From NCBI GenBank assembly GCA_963721335.1, contig CAVRIV010000005.1, positions 186,001 through 250,000 of the forward strand: 64,000 bases of DNA, given 5' to 3'. Both the position numbers and the translations under genes were made by a program. Positions 1 through 9,030 of this stretch are shown here, one piece after another; the first letter of the stretch is position 1, and each line of letters starts with the position of its first letter. Source of the stretch: CAVXDY01 sp963721335. Lineage in GTDB: Bacteria > Actinomycetota > Thermoleophilia > Miltoncostaeales > Miltoncostaeaceae. Below the pieces are notes generated by a model. That model saw only the letters and a program-made list of their open reading frames with translations. It had not been told where the DNA came from and searched no databases.

Positions 1-1412
1 CATCGCCTCGGCGGGGCCCCACGAGCCCGGGGCGTAGGGCAGCACCGGCGGCGGGTCGTCCAGGAGCGGCTGGGAGATCTCCCAGAGGCGCTCGATGCCC
101 TTGGAGCTGGCGAACAGGGTGCGGTCGCCGATCATCGCGTCGTGGATCAGGCGCTCGTAGGCCTCCAGCATGTCCACCGCGCCCTCGTCCTCGTGCAGCG
201 AGAACTGCAGGCTCTGCTTGGTCAGGCGCATCCCGGGTCCGGGGCGCTTGCCGTAGAACGACAGCGACAGCCGCGAGACGTCGGCCAGGTCGAAGGTGAG
301 GTGATCGGGGCCGAAGTCGCCCACGCCCGACCCCTCGGGGAACATGCTGCGCGGCGGCTCCTTGAAGGCGATCGAGATGATCCGCGCCCCGTCGCCCATG
401 CGCTTGCCGGTGCGGAGGAAGAAGGGGACGCCCGCCCAGCGCCAGTTGTCGATCTCGCACCGCAGCGCGACGAAGGTCTCGGTGTCGGAGTCGTGCGCGA
501 CGCCCGTCTCGGAGCGGTAGCCCTCGTACTGGCCGCGCACGACGTTGGCCGGCTCGATGGGACGCAGCGAGCGGAAGACCTTGTCCTTCTCCTCCCCGAT
601 GGCCGTCGGCTCGAGTGCGGTGGGCGGCTCCATCGCCGTGAAGGCGAGCACCTGGAGCAGGTGGGTGACCACCATGTCGCGGTACGCGCCGATGCCCTCG
701 TAGAAGGCGGCCCGGGTGCCCACCGAGAGCGTCTCGGGCACGTCGATCTGGATGTGGTCGATGTGGTGGCGGTTCCAGATCGGCTCGAAGAGGCCGTTGG
801 CGAAACGCAGGGCGAGGATGTTCTGCGCCGCCTCCTTGCCCAGGAAGTGGTCGATCCGGAAGACCTGGTCGTCGCGGAAGACCCTCTTGACGGCGTTGTT
901 CAGGCGCCGCGCCGAGGCGAGGTCCGTGCCGAACGGCTTCTCCATGACGATCCGCGCGTCCTGCACCAGGTGGGCCGCGCGGAGGGTGCGCACGACCGAC
1001 GGTGCGGCCGACGGAGCGGACGCTCAGGTAGTGCAGCAGCCGCGACCGGCCCCCGATCTCGCGCTGCGCCAGTCGCCACGGCGCTGAGCGAGGGCCGTCG
1101 GGCCCCTGGCGCAGGTCGACGTAGGAGAGCCGCCAGGCGAAGTCCTCCCACTGGCGCGTTCGACGCCGGGTGGCGGCCGAACTCGTCCCAGGCCGCCCGC
1201 GCCCGCCGCCGGAACTCGTCGTCGTCGATCACCTCGAGGGCGGTGCCCACGATGCGGCAGTCGGCCATCAGCCCGTGGGACGCGAGGTGCATCAGCCCCG
1301 GCAGCAGCTTGCGGCGCGCCAGGTCGCCCGTCGCTCCGAAGAGGACGATGACGTACGGCTCGAGCGCGGGGACGGCCGAGGCCGCCGCGTCGCCGGGATC
1401 CTCGGCGGGCAT
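1..1412 (-). CDS. zwf: Glucose-6-phosphate 1-dehydrogenase, 5' part, frame-broken
   Basis: Catalyses the NADP-linked first step of the oxidative pentose phosphate pathway in the cytosol. The amino end has the Rossmann motif VLFGATGDLARRKLLPG. Further on, in other frames, come YLSVPPSA (after correction), the substrate-binding EKPFGTDLASARRLNN, RIDHFLGKEAAQN with the catalytic His, and near the left edge YERLIHDAMIGDRTLF, typical of the carboxyl end. The last residues lie outside the window. The frame changes near 1160 and again near 1013. At the second site one extra G turns the expected CCCTCC into CCGCTCC, so an indel error is more likely than decay. Start: ATG at 1412; an in-frame GTG lies at 1421. 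Family identity is secure. Confidence 0.93.
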
Positions 1413-1500
1413 CGCGCGCACGCTACGCGCCGCGGCGGCGGGCGATCAATGGCCGCGGGGCGAAAGAAGCGGCGTCGTTACACCCGGCCGGTCGGCGCCC

Positions 1501-2328
1501 TCAGTCGGAGGCGATCCGCTGGTAGCTGCGGATGGCCAGCGGGGCGCAGACAACGACGATCACCACGATCCAGATGGAGCTGTAGAGGATCGGGTGCTCG
1601 AGCGACCACGGCGGGTTCGATCCGTAGTCTCCGGTCGGGTTGCCGAACAGCTCCCGCAGCGACTCCGAGACGGTCGTGACCGGGTTCCACTCGGCGATCG
1701 TGCGCAGCACTCCCGGGAGCGTGTCGACGGGCACGAAGGTGCTCGCGATGAACGTGATCGGGAAGATCGCCGTGAAGGCGACGCCCTGCACGGCCTCGAC
1801 CGAGGGCAGCAGCGACCCCAGCAGCACGCCGAGCCAGATGATGGCGAACGAGAAGGCGAGCATCATCCCGTACCCGCCCGCCGCCTCCCAGAACGACGTG
1901 TGGATCCGCCAGCCCACGATGAGGCCGCAGAGCGACATGAGGATGATCGGCAGCGTCGCGCGGACGAGGCTCGCCACCGCGTGCCCGCCCAGCACCGAGC
2001 CGCGCGCCATGGGGAGCGAGCGGAACCGGTCGATGGCGCCGTTGCTGCGGTCGTAGGCGAGCGCGATCGCGACCCCGAAGGCGCCGAACACGATCGTCTG
2101 GGCGAAGATGCCGCCCATCAGGAACTCCTGGTAGCCGCCGCCCGGGACGTTGATGGCGCCGCCGAAGACGTAGGCGAAGAGCAGCACGAACATCACCGGC
2201 TGCAGGGTCACGTCGGCGAGCGCCTCGGGCTGGCGCCGCATGTGCAGCAGCCCGCGCCGCGCGACGACCCAGGTGTCGCCGAACATGTTGCCCACACGTT
2301 CGGCCGGCGGTCGGATGGCCGTGCTCAT
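1501..2328 (-). CDS. ABC-2 type permease, DrrB-like
   Basis: Membrane half of a DrrAB-type exporter, 275 residues. About six hydrophobic segments are visible, for example PVMFVLLFAYVFGGAI and MMLAFSFAIIWLGVLLGSLL, with the family-typical FRSLPMARGSVLGG loop between them. The start overlaps the stop of the ATPase gene by four bases (ATGA), so the two are translationally coupled and form one transporter. DrrAB relatives export hydrophobic drugs or lipids; the substrate here cannot be read from sequence. No regulator is adjacent. Confidence 0.9.
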   Translation of the reverse strand: MSTAIRPPAERVGNMFGDTWVVARRGLLHMRRQPEALADVTLQPVMFVLLFAYVFGGAINVPGGGYQEFLMGGIFAQTIVFGAFGVAIALAYDRSNGAIDRFRSLPMARGSVLGGHAVASLVRATLPIILMSLCGLIVGWRIHTSFWEAAGGYGMMLAFSFAIIWLGVLLGSLLPSVEAVQGVAFTAIFPITFIASTFVPVDTLPGVLRTIAEWNPVTTVSESLRELFGNPTGDYGSNPPWSLEHPILYSSIWIVVIVVVCAPLAIRSYQRIASD

Positions 2329-3299
2329 CGCGGGACCTCCTCCGGTTCCATCTCCTCGATCGGCGCGCCGGTGAGGGTGAGGAAGACGTCGTCGAGCGTC
2401 GGCCGGCGGAGGCCGATGTCGTACACCTCGATCTCGTCGTCGGCGAGGGCGTCGGCGAGCCGCGAGACCGCGCGCGGGCCGTCCTCGCTGGGCGCCTGCA
2501 CCAGGCGCTCCTCCTCGTCCACGCTCGGCTCCACGCCGGTGATGCGTGCGATGTGGCCCGCGACGATCTCGATCTGCGCGGGGTTGACGACCGTGGCGAA
2601 GAGCTGCGCACCGCCCACCTGGCTCTTCAGCGACGCGGCGTCGCCGCGCGCGATCACGCGGCCGTGGTCGATGACCACGATGTCGTCCGCCAGGCGATCG
2701 GCCTCCTCGAGGTACTGGGTCGTGAGGAGGATCGTCGCCCCCTCGTGCACCAGCGTCTCGAGGACCCCCCAGAGCTCGACCCGCGCGCGGGGGTCCAGGC
2801 CGGTCGTGGGCTCGTCGAGGAACAGGATCTCCGGTCGGGCCACCAGCGTCGCGGCCAGGTCGAGGCGCCGGCGCATCCCGCCGGAGTAGGTCTTCGCGAG
2901 GCGCCCACCGGCCTCCTCGAGCGCGAACTGCGCCAGCAGCTCGTCGGCCCGCGCCTTCGCCGTCCGCCGGCCCAGGTGATGGAGCTCGCCGATCATGATC
3001 AGGTTCTCGCGCCCGGTGAGCAGGCTGTCCACGGTCGCCTCCTGCGCCGCCAGGCCGAGCACCCGGCGCACCGCCATCGGGTCCTGGTTCACGTCGATCC
3101 CCGCCACGCGGGCCGACCCGGAGTCGGCCTTCGAGAGCGTCGTGAGGATGCGCACCGCGGTCGTCTTGCCGGCGCCGTTCGGGCCGAGGATCCCGCACAC
3201 GATCCCCCGCGGCACGTCGAAGCTGACACCGTCGAGGGCGACGGTCTCGCCGAAGCGCTTCACGAGGTTCTGCGCCAGGATGGCGACGTCTGCAGGCAC
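2325..3299 (-). CDS. ABC transporter ATP-binding protein, DrrA-like
   Basis: Nucleotide-binding subunit of the exporter encoded with the downstream permease, 324 residues. Walker A is GPNGAGKTT (about residues 40-48), the signature is YSGGMRRRLDLA, and Walker B with the D-loop is ILFLDEPTTGLD. The carboxyl third (RPTLDDVFLTLTG) is the extension typical of daunorubicin-resistance type ATPases. It starts at GTG 3299 with a GGAG about seven bases upstream. The reading frame is intact. Confidence 0.94.
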   Translation of the reverse strand: MPADVAILAQNLVKRFGETVALDGVSFDVPRGIVCGILGPNGAGKTTAVRILTTLSKADSGSARVAGIDVNQDPMAVRRVLGLAAQEATVDSLLTGRENLIMIGELHHLGRRTAKARADELLAQFALEEAGGRLAKTYSGGMRRRLDLAATLVARPEILFLDEPTTGLDPRARVELWGVLETLVHEGATILLTTQYLEEADRLADDIVVIDHGRVIARGDAASLKSQVGGAQLFATVVNPAQIEIVAGHIARITGVEPSVDEEERLVQAPSEDGPRAVSRLADALADDEIEVYDIGLRRPTLDDVFLTLTGAPIEEMEPEEVPR

Positions 3300-3438
3300 G
3301 GGACGCTCCGCGGGTGACGTGGGGCACCGCTCGCGGGCGGCGACTACCCCTCAGAGGTTGCCACGTGTGACCCCTTCCCGGCCCTGACCCTGTGAAACCC
3401 CCTCGTGCCCGGGGGACGGGCGCGGCATGATCCCCGAG

Positions 3439-3511
3439 GGGCCGTTAGCTCAGCTGGTAGAGCAGGGGACTTTTAATCCCAAGGTCGCAGGTTCGATCCC
3501 TGCACGGCCCA
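3439..3511 (+). tRNA. tRNA-Lys(UUU)
   Basis: A 73-base cloverleaf: acceptor GGGCCGT/ACGGCCC, D arm GCTC-GAGC, anticodon loop CTTTTAA (anticodon UUU), T arm GCAGG-TTCGATC-CCTGC and discriminator A. The first anticodon-stem pair is a G-A mismatch. No CCA is encoded. Its last 42 bases (3470-3511) recur, exactly or degenerated, six times downstream as far as 15925, so this gene is the anchor of an integration array. Confidence 0.96.
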
Positions 3512-3570
3512 TCTTCGTCCGGGCGTTGGTGACGCAGGACAGACGCGAGCACCGGGGCTAGCCTGCCCCC

Positions 3571-4590
3571 GTGCACCGCCTGAAGCGATGGATCGGCCCC
3601 CTCATGGCGCTCGTCGTGGTGGCGGTGTTCGTGTTCGTGCTGCCGCGGATCGCGGACTACGCGACCGTCTGGGCGCTCGTCACCGACATCTCGCCGGGGT
3701 GGGGCCTGGCGCTCGCGATCAGCGTGGTCGTGTACGTGGCGAGCTTCGCGCTGCCGTGGATGGCGGCGATGCCCGGGCTCGGGTTCCGGCGGGCGACCAT
3801 CGTGACCCAGGCGTCCACGGCCGCCTCGATCGTCCTTCCCGGCGGCGACGTCGTGGGCATGGGCACGCAGTTCGCGATGCTCCGGGGGTGGGGGTTCGGC
3901 GCCGACATGGCGAGCCTGGCCGTGCTCGTGACAGGGCTGTGGAACCAGCTGGTCCGCATCGGGTTCCCGGTCGTCGCCGTCGGGCTGCTCGCCGTCACCG
4001 GCGAGGTCCCGACGGATCTGCGCATCGCCGGCGCGATCGGCGCCGTGCTGTTCGCGGTCGTACTCGGGGCGTTCATCGGTCTGCTCGCAAGCGACCCTCT
4101 CGCGCGTCGGATCGGCGACCTCGGCGCGAAGGCCGCCATGTGGTTCATGCGCGTGATCCGTCGACCTCGGACCTTCTCCTGGGGCGACGACGCCGTCGCG
4201 TTCCGGGAGAACTCGGAGCAGCTGGCCCGCCGGCGCTGGCCGCACCTCACGGTCGGCACCGTCATCGGCCATCTGAGCTCGTTCGCCGTGCTGCTCGTGA
4301 GCCTCCGCGCCGTTGGCATCGACCACGCCGAGCTCACCGGGATCGAATGCTTCGCGGTCTTCTCCCTGGTCCGGCTGCTCACCGCCGTGCCCATCACCCC
4401 CGGGGGCCTCGGCGTGGTCGAGCTCGGGCTGACGGGCGGGCTCGTCGCGTTCGGCGCCGACCAGGAGGCGGTCGTCGCCGCAGTTCTGCTCTACCGCGCC
4501 CTCACCATGCTCCCGGTGATCCTGATCGGCGCCGTCTGCTTCCTCTTCTGGAGGCGGGCCGGCTCCGGTACCGCGCCCCAGCCCTCCTGA
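3571..4590 (+). CDS. UPF0104/lysylphosphatidylglycerol-synthase-like membrane protein
   Basis: Integral membrane protein of 339 residues with about eight hydrophobic helices, beginning with PLMALVVVAVFVFVLP. The motifs AASIVLPGGDVVGMGTQF and, near the end, VPITPGGLGVVELG are diagnostic of the UPF0104 family, which is related to the flippase domain of MprF. No soluble aminoacyl-transferase domain follows, so it is the stand-alone membrane form; a lipid- or glycolipid-related role is inferred from the family only. It starts at GTG 3571, 60 bases after tRNA-Lys, inside the first segment of the tRNA-anchored array. Confidence 0.85.
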   Translation: MHRLKRWIGPLMALVVVAVFVFVLPRIADYATVWALVTDISPGWGLALAISVVVYVASFALPWMAAMPGLGFRRATIVTQASTAASIVLPGGDVVGMGTQFAMLRGWGFGADMASLAVLVTGLWNQLVRIGFPVVAVGLLAVTGEVPTDLRIAGAIGAVLFAVVLGAFIGLLASDPLARRIGDLGAKAAMWFMRVIRRPRTFSWGDDAVAFRENSEQLARRRWPHLTVGTVIGHLSSFAVLLVSLRAVGIDHAELTGIECFAVFSLVRLLTAVPITPGGLGVVELGLTGGLVAFGADQEAVVAAVLLYRALTMLPVILIGAVCFLFWRRAGSGTAPQPS

Positions 4591-4818
4591 CGTCAGCCGG
4601 GCGGCGGGTGTCCGCCACGTCGGTTCGGCCCGCCGAGCCTCTCGGTCGGTCTTATTGGTCTCGGGGAACTGCGGTCCCGGGCGGCGGAATTTCATCTGCT
4701 GCTCTCGCGTCGGCGGCGCCGCATCCGCTACTCCGCACCAATCGAGGCGAGCGGCCTCCGCGGACGAAACGCCTCGCGGAGGCCAATCGCGGCGCTCGAC
4801 GCGACCCGCCTTCAGACC

Positions 4819-5240
4819 TCAGCCCCGGGCCATCTCGGGCAGCGCGCCGATCTGCCGTAGCAGGCCGACGGTGTCGACGAGCTCCCACTCCTCCACGATC
4901 CTCCCGTCGCGGCAGCGGCTGACCGTGAGGCCGATGAACGCGACGTCCCTTCCGGTCGGCGGCGTGCCCATCAGGTCGCCGTCGTGCGTACCGCGGATCG
5001 TGTAGCGCGTCGCCACGTAGTCGCCCTCGGTGAACTGCTGGTCGATCGTGACGTGTGAGACCGGCGATGGCGCTCCGATACGCCTCGACCATCTCCCTGA
5101 GGCCGTCGACGCCGCGGATCTCCTCGGGGTGCAGGACGTAATCCGGGCTGACGATCGCGTCGAGCGCGTCGAAGTTGCCCTGCGACGCGTTCTCGAAGCA
5201 GATCCCGCACGGCCGCCTTGTTGTCCTCGCTGGTGCTCAT
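4819..5240 (-). CDS. SnoaL-like (ester cyclase type) protein, frame-broken
   Basis: Small alpha+beta-barrel protein of the SnoaL/NTF2-like fold, about 140 residues after correction. The amino end reads MSTSEDNKAAVRDLLRERV. The carboxyl part has the family signature RGTHDGDLMGTPPTGR followed by EEWELVDTVGLLRQIG. At least two frame changes (near 5065 and 5180) separate these blocks. It is a paralogue of the gene at 32523-32930, which is intact and shares GTHxGDxMGxPxTGR. The start is ATG 5240. The substrate is unknown; the family includes polyketide cyclases and many uncharacterised proteins. Confidence 0.75.
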
Positions 5241-5341
5241 CCTTCCGCCTCCTCCCGTCGGGTGTCGGACCGTCGGCCCGATCCTCGCGAGGAGGATGTC
5301 CCCGACCGGCGCCGCGGGCATCGGTGGGACTACCTATCCGG

Positions 5342-6987
5342 CTACGGGTCCTGCGGCAGCTCGCGCACCGCGTACGCGGCCGCCTCGGCGCGGGTGCGCA
5401 GGCCGAGCTTCGAGAGGATGCTCGCGACGTGGTGCTCGGCGGTGCGCCGGCTGATGAAGAGGCGCTCGCGATCTGCGCGTTGGAGAGACCCGCGGCCAGG
5501 AGCGACAGCACCTCGCGTCTCGCGTCTGGTCAGCGCTCCGTGGCCTCGGGGCCATGCGCGCCCGGCGGCCCCGAGCTCGCGGAGCAGCCCGGCCGCCTCG
5601 TCGGCGTCGCGCGTCGCGCCCAGGCGCTCGAAGTCGGCGAGCGCGAGCCGCGCCTCGGACACCGCCGCGGCCGTGGAGCTCGACGCGAGCACGCGGGCGA
5701 GCGCGAGCCGTGCCCGCGCGGCCTCGAGCGGCAGGTCGAGGGCCGAGAAGCGCTCCAGCGCGGCCGTGAGATGCGCTGGGGCGCGCTCGTCGCCGTCGGC
5801 CGCGAGCACTCGGCCCGCCGCGAGCTCGGCGGAGGCGCGCACGCGCTCGTCCTCGCAGGCGACGGCGAGCGCCGGCGAGCCGGTCGAGCGTCTCCCTCGC
5901 CGCGGGGAGGTCGTGACGGGCGAGCTGGATCTCCACCAGCAGCTCGAGCAGCGGCGCGCAGGCGGGATCGGACGGGTTCTCGCCCTCGACGCAGAGACGG
6001 GCGAGGTCCTCGGCCAGCGCGAGGTCGCTCCGCGCCAGCGCGATCGTCGCCAGCGACCGCCGGGCGGCCGGATGCCACTCGTTGCCCTCGAGCAGGCGCT
6101 CGGCCTCCTCGAAGCGCCCCTGCCGCACGCGCAGCTCGGCGAGCCGGACGAGCGGAGAGACGCGCTCCGCGCGATAGCCGCTCTCGAACGCGCGCAGCGC
6201 GGCGAGCAGCTCCTCCTCGGCCTCGGCCCAGCGGCCGATCGCGATCAGGATGCCCGCCGTAGTGACACCGGCAGGTCGGCGCCACGAAGTCGCTCCAGGC
6301 CACGAGGCGGTCGGCCGCCGACATCCACTCCTCGGCGCGCCGGACGTCGGCGACGTGCTCGCAGGCGCTCAGCAGCCGGCAGTAGATCTCGCCGATCGTG
6401 CCGACCCCGACGACCTCGCCCCCGGAGATCGCGGCCATCGCCTCGTCGAGCAGCCTCATCCCCTCGGCGAGGCGTCCGGTGACCGACGTACACCTCGCCG
6501 AGCAGGGCCAGCGCGTCGAACTCGAGGTCGGCGTCGCCGAACCGGCGCCCGATGGCGAGCGCCGCGGTGGCGAGCCGCTCGCGCTCGGAGCGTCGCGCGT
6601 GAACGGAGCGTGGTCGAGCGTGAGCCATCCGTGCGCCGCGCACTCGTCCACCCCCTCGAGCAGGCGCTCGGCGCGCGCCATCCACCCGCTGGCGGCCGCC
6701 ATGTTGCCGTGGACCGTGCCGTGGAGGAACGCCAGCCAGCGCGCCAGCTCGGCGGCCTCCGCGCGCATGTCGCGCCGCCGGTACGCGGCGAACGCGCGCC
6801 TCTTCAACTCGATCGCGCGGGCGTACTGGCCCTGGAAGTGGGCCGCCTGGCTCAGGCCGTCGAGCACCTCGGCGGTCTCGCCGGTCTCGCCGGCCTTCTC
6901 GAACAGGGAGCGCGCGCGCTCCCAGTCGGCCGCCGCGAGCGCGTCCCGCCCGCTGCGCAGCAGGTCATCGGCGGTCTCCGCCTCCAT
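5342..6987 (-). CDS. TPR-type LuxR-family transcriptional regulator, frame-broken
   Basis: Predicted cytoplasmic regulator of about 545 residues. The amino-terminal two thirds are Ala/Leu/Arg-rich helical repeats resembling tetratricopeptides (for example AEVLDGLSQAAHFQGQYARA and MRLLDEAMAAISGGE). The carboxyl end is a GerE-type HTH: LTRRET, then LLAAGLSNAQIA, then SRRTAEHHVASILSKLGLRT. There is no ATP-binding domain, unlike LAL regulators. The frame changes several times (near 6590, 6480, 6270, 5870 and 5460-5510). The start at ATG 6987 is chosen because MEAETADDLLRSGRDALAA begins the repeat region. Targets are unknown. Confidence 0.75.
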
Positions 6988-7048
6988 CACGGCGATGATC
7001 CCACGACGGGTGGTCGCCCCGCGAGCGCCACCATTCATCGCCCCACTG

Positions 7049-7219
7049 GGTGGCAACAGGGTGGCAACAAGACGGGCAGAGACGACCCGAGACGGACGCG
7101 CCTTGGCCGGACCCAGATCCCGCCCGCGAAGCGGGGATCCCGAGACCACCCGAGACACACCGAGCGCGCGCGCGGGTGCTTTAATCCCAAGGTCGAAGGT
7201 TCGAATCCTTCACGGCCCA
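7049..7219 (+). mobile_element. Integrative-element right end with tRNA-Lys 3' scar (copy b)
   Basis: The scar at 7179-7219 matches the tRNA-Lys 3' 42-mer except for one missing T and four substitutions. The T stem has changed to GAAGG/CCTTC with pairing kept. Upstream are an 11-bp-period pair TGGCAAC (7051, 7062), a 10-bp-period pair of GAGAC (7079, 7089) and a 10-bp-period triplet CGAGAC, CGAGAC, CGAG (7141, 7151, 7161). The triplet starts 38 bases before the scar, exactly as in copies d and e. I interpret this as an attR-like junction; no integrase gene is left nearby. Confidence 0.7.
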
Positions 7220-7235
7220 CTCCCCCGCGCGTCAA

Positions 7236-8309
7236 TCACTTGTCGAGGACGGCGGGCAGCGGGGCGTCCAGCGAAGCACAGCTCGTCGCCAGCACCTGCC
7301 AACTCGCCGGCGCCAGCGGCACGACGCCGCTGGCGGTGAGGCTCAGGTAGCGTCGCTGGCCGCGCTCGCCGGGGACGAGCAGCTCGTCGACCCCGGGGAG
7401 CCGCTCGCCCTGCTTGATCTGGTCGATCTGCGCGTCCATGCGCGCCATGAACTCCCGCCGTGGCAGGAAGGCCTCGACGTCGAGGGCCCAGAGGAAGCTC
7501 CCCGGTGCGCCATCGGCCACCCCTCGCGCGAACCCGGCCCCGCTCAGCACACCGGCCAGGGCATCGACGAAGAGGGCCAGTCCGAAGCCCTTGTGCGGCG
7601 CGTGAGGGCTGCCGAGCGACGCCATCAATCCTCCCACGAGAAGCTCTCCCGGGTCGGTGGTCGGACGCCCGGCGCGATCGAAGATGACCCCTTCCGGCAT
7701 CGGCGTCCCCTGTTGGGCCGCGATCCGGACCTTTTGCATCGAGATCACCGTGGTGGCGACATCCAGGATCACGGGGTGATGGCGCTGGGCGGGAAGGCCG
7801 TATGCGAGCGGGTTGGTGCCGAGAACCGCCGTCCGCCCACCGGGTGGGGCGACCAGCGGCATGAAGTTGGTGCAGGCGAAGCCGATCAGCCCCGCCTCTG
7901 CCGCGAGGCGCGCGTACGGAGCGGCGACCAAGAGCTGCCAGTCCCGGACCGCGGCGACGGCCACGCCCGAGCGCTCGCGGGCGCGCTCGATACACCACCG
8001 CATCGCCCGGGTCGGCACGCCGGGCCCACAGCCGCTGTCTCCGTCGAGGAGGAGCGCGCCGGCGGTCTCGCGCAGCACGCGCACGCGCGGCCGGGGGTTC
8101 AGCGTGCCGTCTCGATAGAAGGAGGTCAGGACCCCGAGCGCGGCGATCCCGTGGTCCGGGTGGCCGCGAAGCTCCGAGTCCACCAGGAGTCCGCCGATCT
8201 CCTCGGAGTCATCGGCGGCGAGCCCGAGGCGCCGGAAGGCGATGGCAAGGCAGCGTCGGAGGTCGTCGATCCGCACCAGCCGCGCGCCTTCACTGCGATC
8301 TTCGGCCAT
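7236..8309 (-). CDS. Ldh2-family (malate/L-lactate type) NAD(P)-dependent dehydrogenase
   Basis: Intact 357-residue member of the Ldh2/YlbC oxidoreductase family, cytosolic enzymes that reduce 2-oxo acids with NAD(P)H. Family landmarks are DSELRGHPDHGI near residue 50, CTNFMPLVAPPGGR, LGTNPLAYGLPA, ILDVATTVISMQKV and PHKGFGLALFVDALAGVLSG. The length fits the family. It starts at ATG 8309. It lies alone between two tRNA-Lys scars (copies b and c), so it is probably cargo of one of the integrated segments. The exact substrate cannot be assigned. Confidence 0.88.
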   Translation of the reverse strand: MAEDRSEGARLVRIDDLRRCLAIAFRRLGLAADDSEEIGGLLVDSELRGHPDHGIAALGVLTSFYRDGTLNPRPRVRVLRETAGALLLDGDSGCGPGVPTRAMRWCIERARERSGVAVAAVRDWQLLVAAPYARLAAEAGLIGFACTNFMPLVAPPGGRTAVLGTNPLAYGLPAQRHHPVILDVATTVISMQKVRIAAQQGTPMPEGVIFDRAGRPTTDPGELLVGGLMASLGSPHAPHKGFGLALFVDALAGVLSGAGFARGVADGAPGSFLWALDVEAFLPRREFMARMDAQIDQIKQGERLPGVDELLVPGERGQRRYLSLTASGVVPLAPASWQVLATSCASLDAPLPAVLDK

Positions 8310-9030
8310 CTCATGCCCCGACGCTCACTCTAGGGCTTGAGAGAGCGCCCGGAACTGACCCTCGCGCCGTCGCAGCCGCGGGTGTGCGGACCTGAGGCCC
8401 CTGGACCCTGGTGTCGACTTCATCGCGCGTCCGGTCCAGCCGTTCTGAGGGAACGCCCTTCATCCAGGCTCTCGACGCCTTCGATTGGGAGACTGCAAAC
8501 ACGGTGCAAACGAACGGAGCCGAACCCAATGCCACGAGAAGGCACGGATGGTGAAGCCGAGCCCGCAGAAGCCGTACCAGAAAAGGCTTCTCGGTACAGG
8601 ACGAGATGGGGTGGCACCAACGCCACGAGCCTTTTAATCCCAAGGTCGCAGGTTCGATCCCTGCACGGCCCATCGCTGAGATACCGCTCCGAGCGGAATG
8701 CCGACCGGCTCGACGTTCGCCGTCAACTCTGGCGCAACTTCGGCTCGTTGCTGTCTGCCACCAACGTGATCGATCGGATGCCCCGGGCAATCCTCGGTGC
8801 CCTCGCGACGGCGGGCTACGAAGGCTGACATCCTGCTCCATGCCGGAGGCGTCCGCCGCCCCGCGATCCGACTGGCTGCCGCCGTTCATCCGAATCCGCC
8901 CGCCAGCTGAAACCGGAAGGGCCGGTTCAGCCTCGCCGAACTCCGGCGGGCGCTCACGGAAGCGCAAAGGCTCGGCCACCGCGCGCCGGCGACCACCCCA
9001 CGTCCCTGTCGGGTCTTCACGCGGTGGAAC
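8310..9030. other. Gene-poor stretch with element end and a possible coding remnant
   Basis: No complete gene is visible. The stretch holds integrative-element end c (8494-8672). After it, on the plus strand, an open frame to the TGA at 8826-8828 reads RRQLWRNFGSLLSA and MPRAILGALATAGYEG. This looks like the carboxyl end of a lost protein that I cannot identify. The remaining bases, 8829-9030, show nothing. Confidence 0.4.
8494..8672 (+). mobile_element. Element right end, second arm type, with perfect tRNA-Lys scar (copy c)
   Basis: The scar at 8631-8672 is identical to tRNA-Lys positions 3470-3511 over all 42 bases, starting at the first base of the anticodon loop. Upstream is an 11-bp-period pair TGCAAAC (8494, 8505), analogous in period and placement to the TGGCAAC pair of copies b and d but different in sequence. 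There is no CGAGAC triplet. I infer a different integrase specificity using the same tRNA target. Confidence 0.62.

Noticed and set aside
142..2889. A 915-codon open frame on the plus strand
   Set aside because: It runs antisense to zwf and the DrrAB genes, has no family resemblance and is a by-product of high GC content, like many other long antisense frames here.
3398..3415. Terminator before tRNA-Lys (CCCCC/GGGGG hairpin)
   Set aside because: A short stem with an 8-base loop and no T run; too weak to call.
7035..7235. Minus-strand peptide containing GREGFEPSTLGLK, and similar MGRAGIEPATLGLK peptides at 8311, 12736-13169 and 13697
   Set aside because: These are translations of tRNA 3' ends read backwards, a well-known source of spurious database proteins. 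They mark the scars but are not genes.
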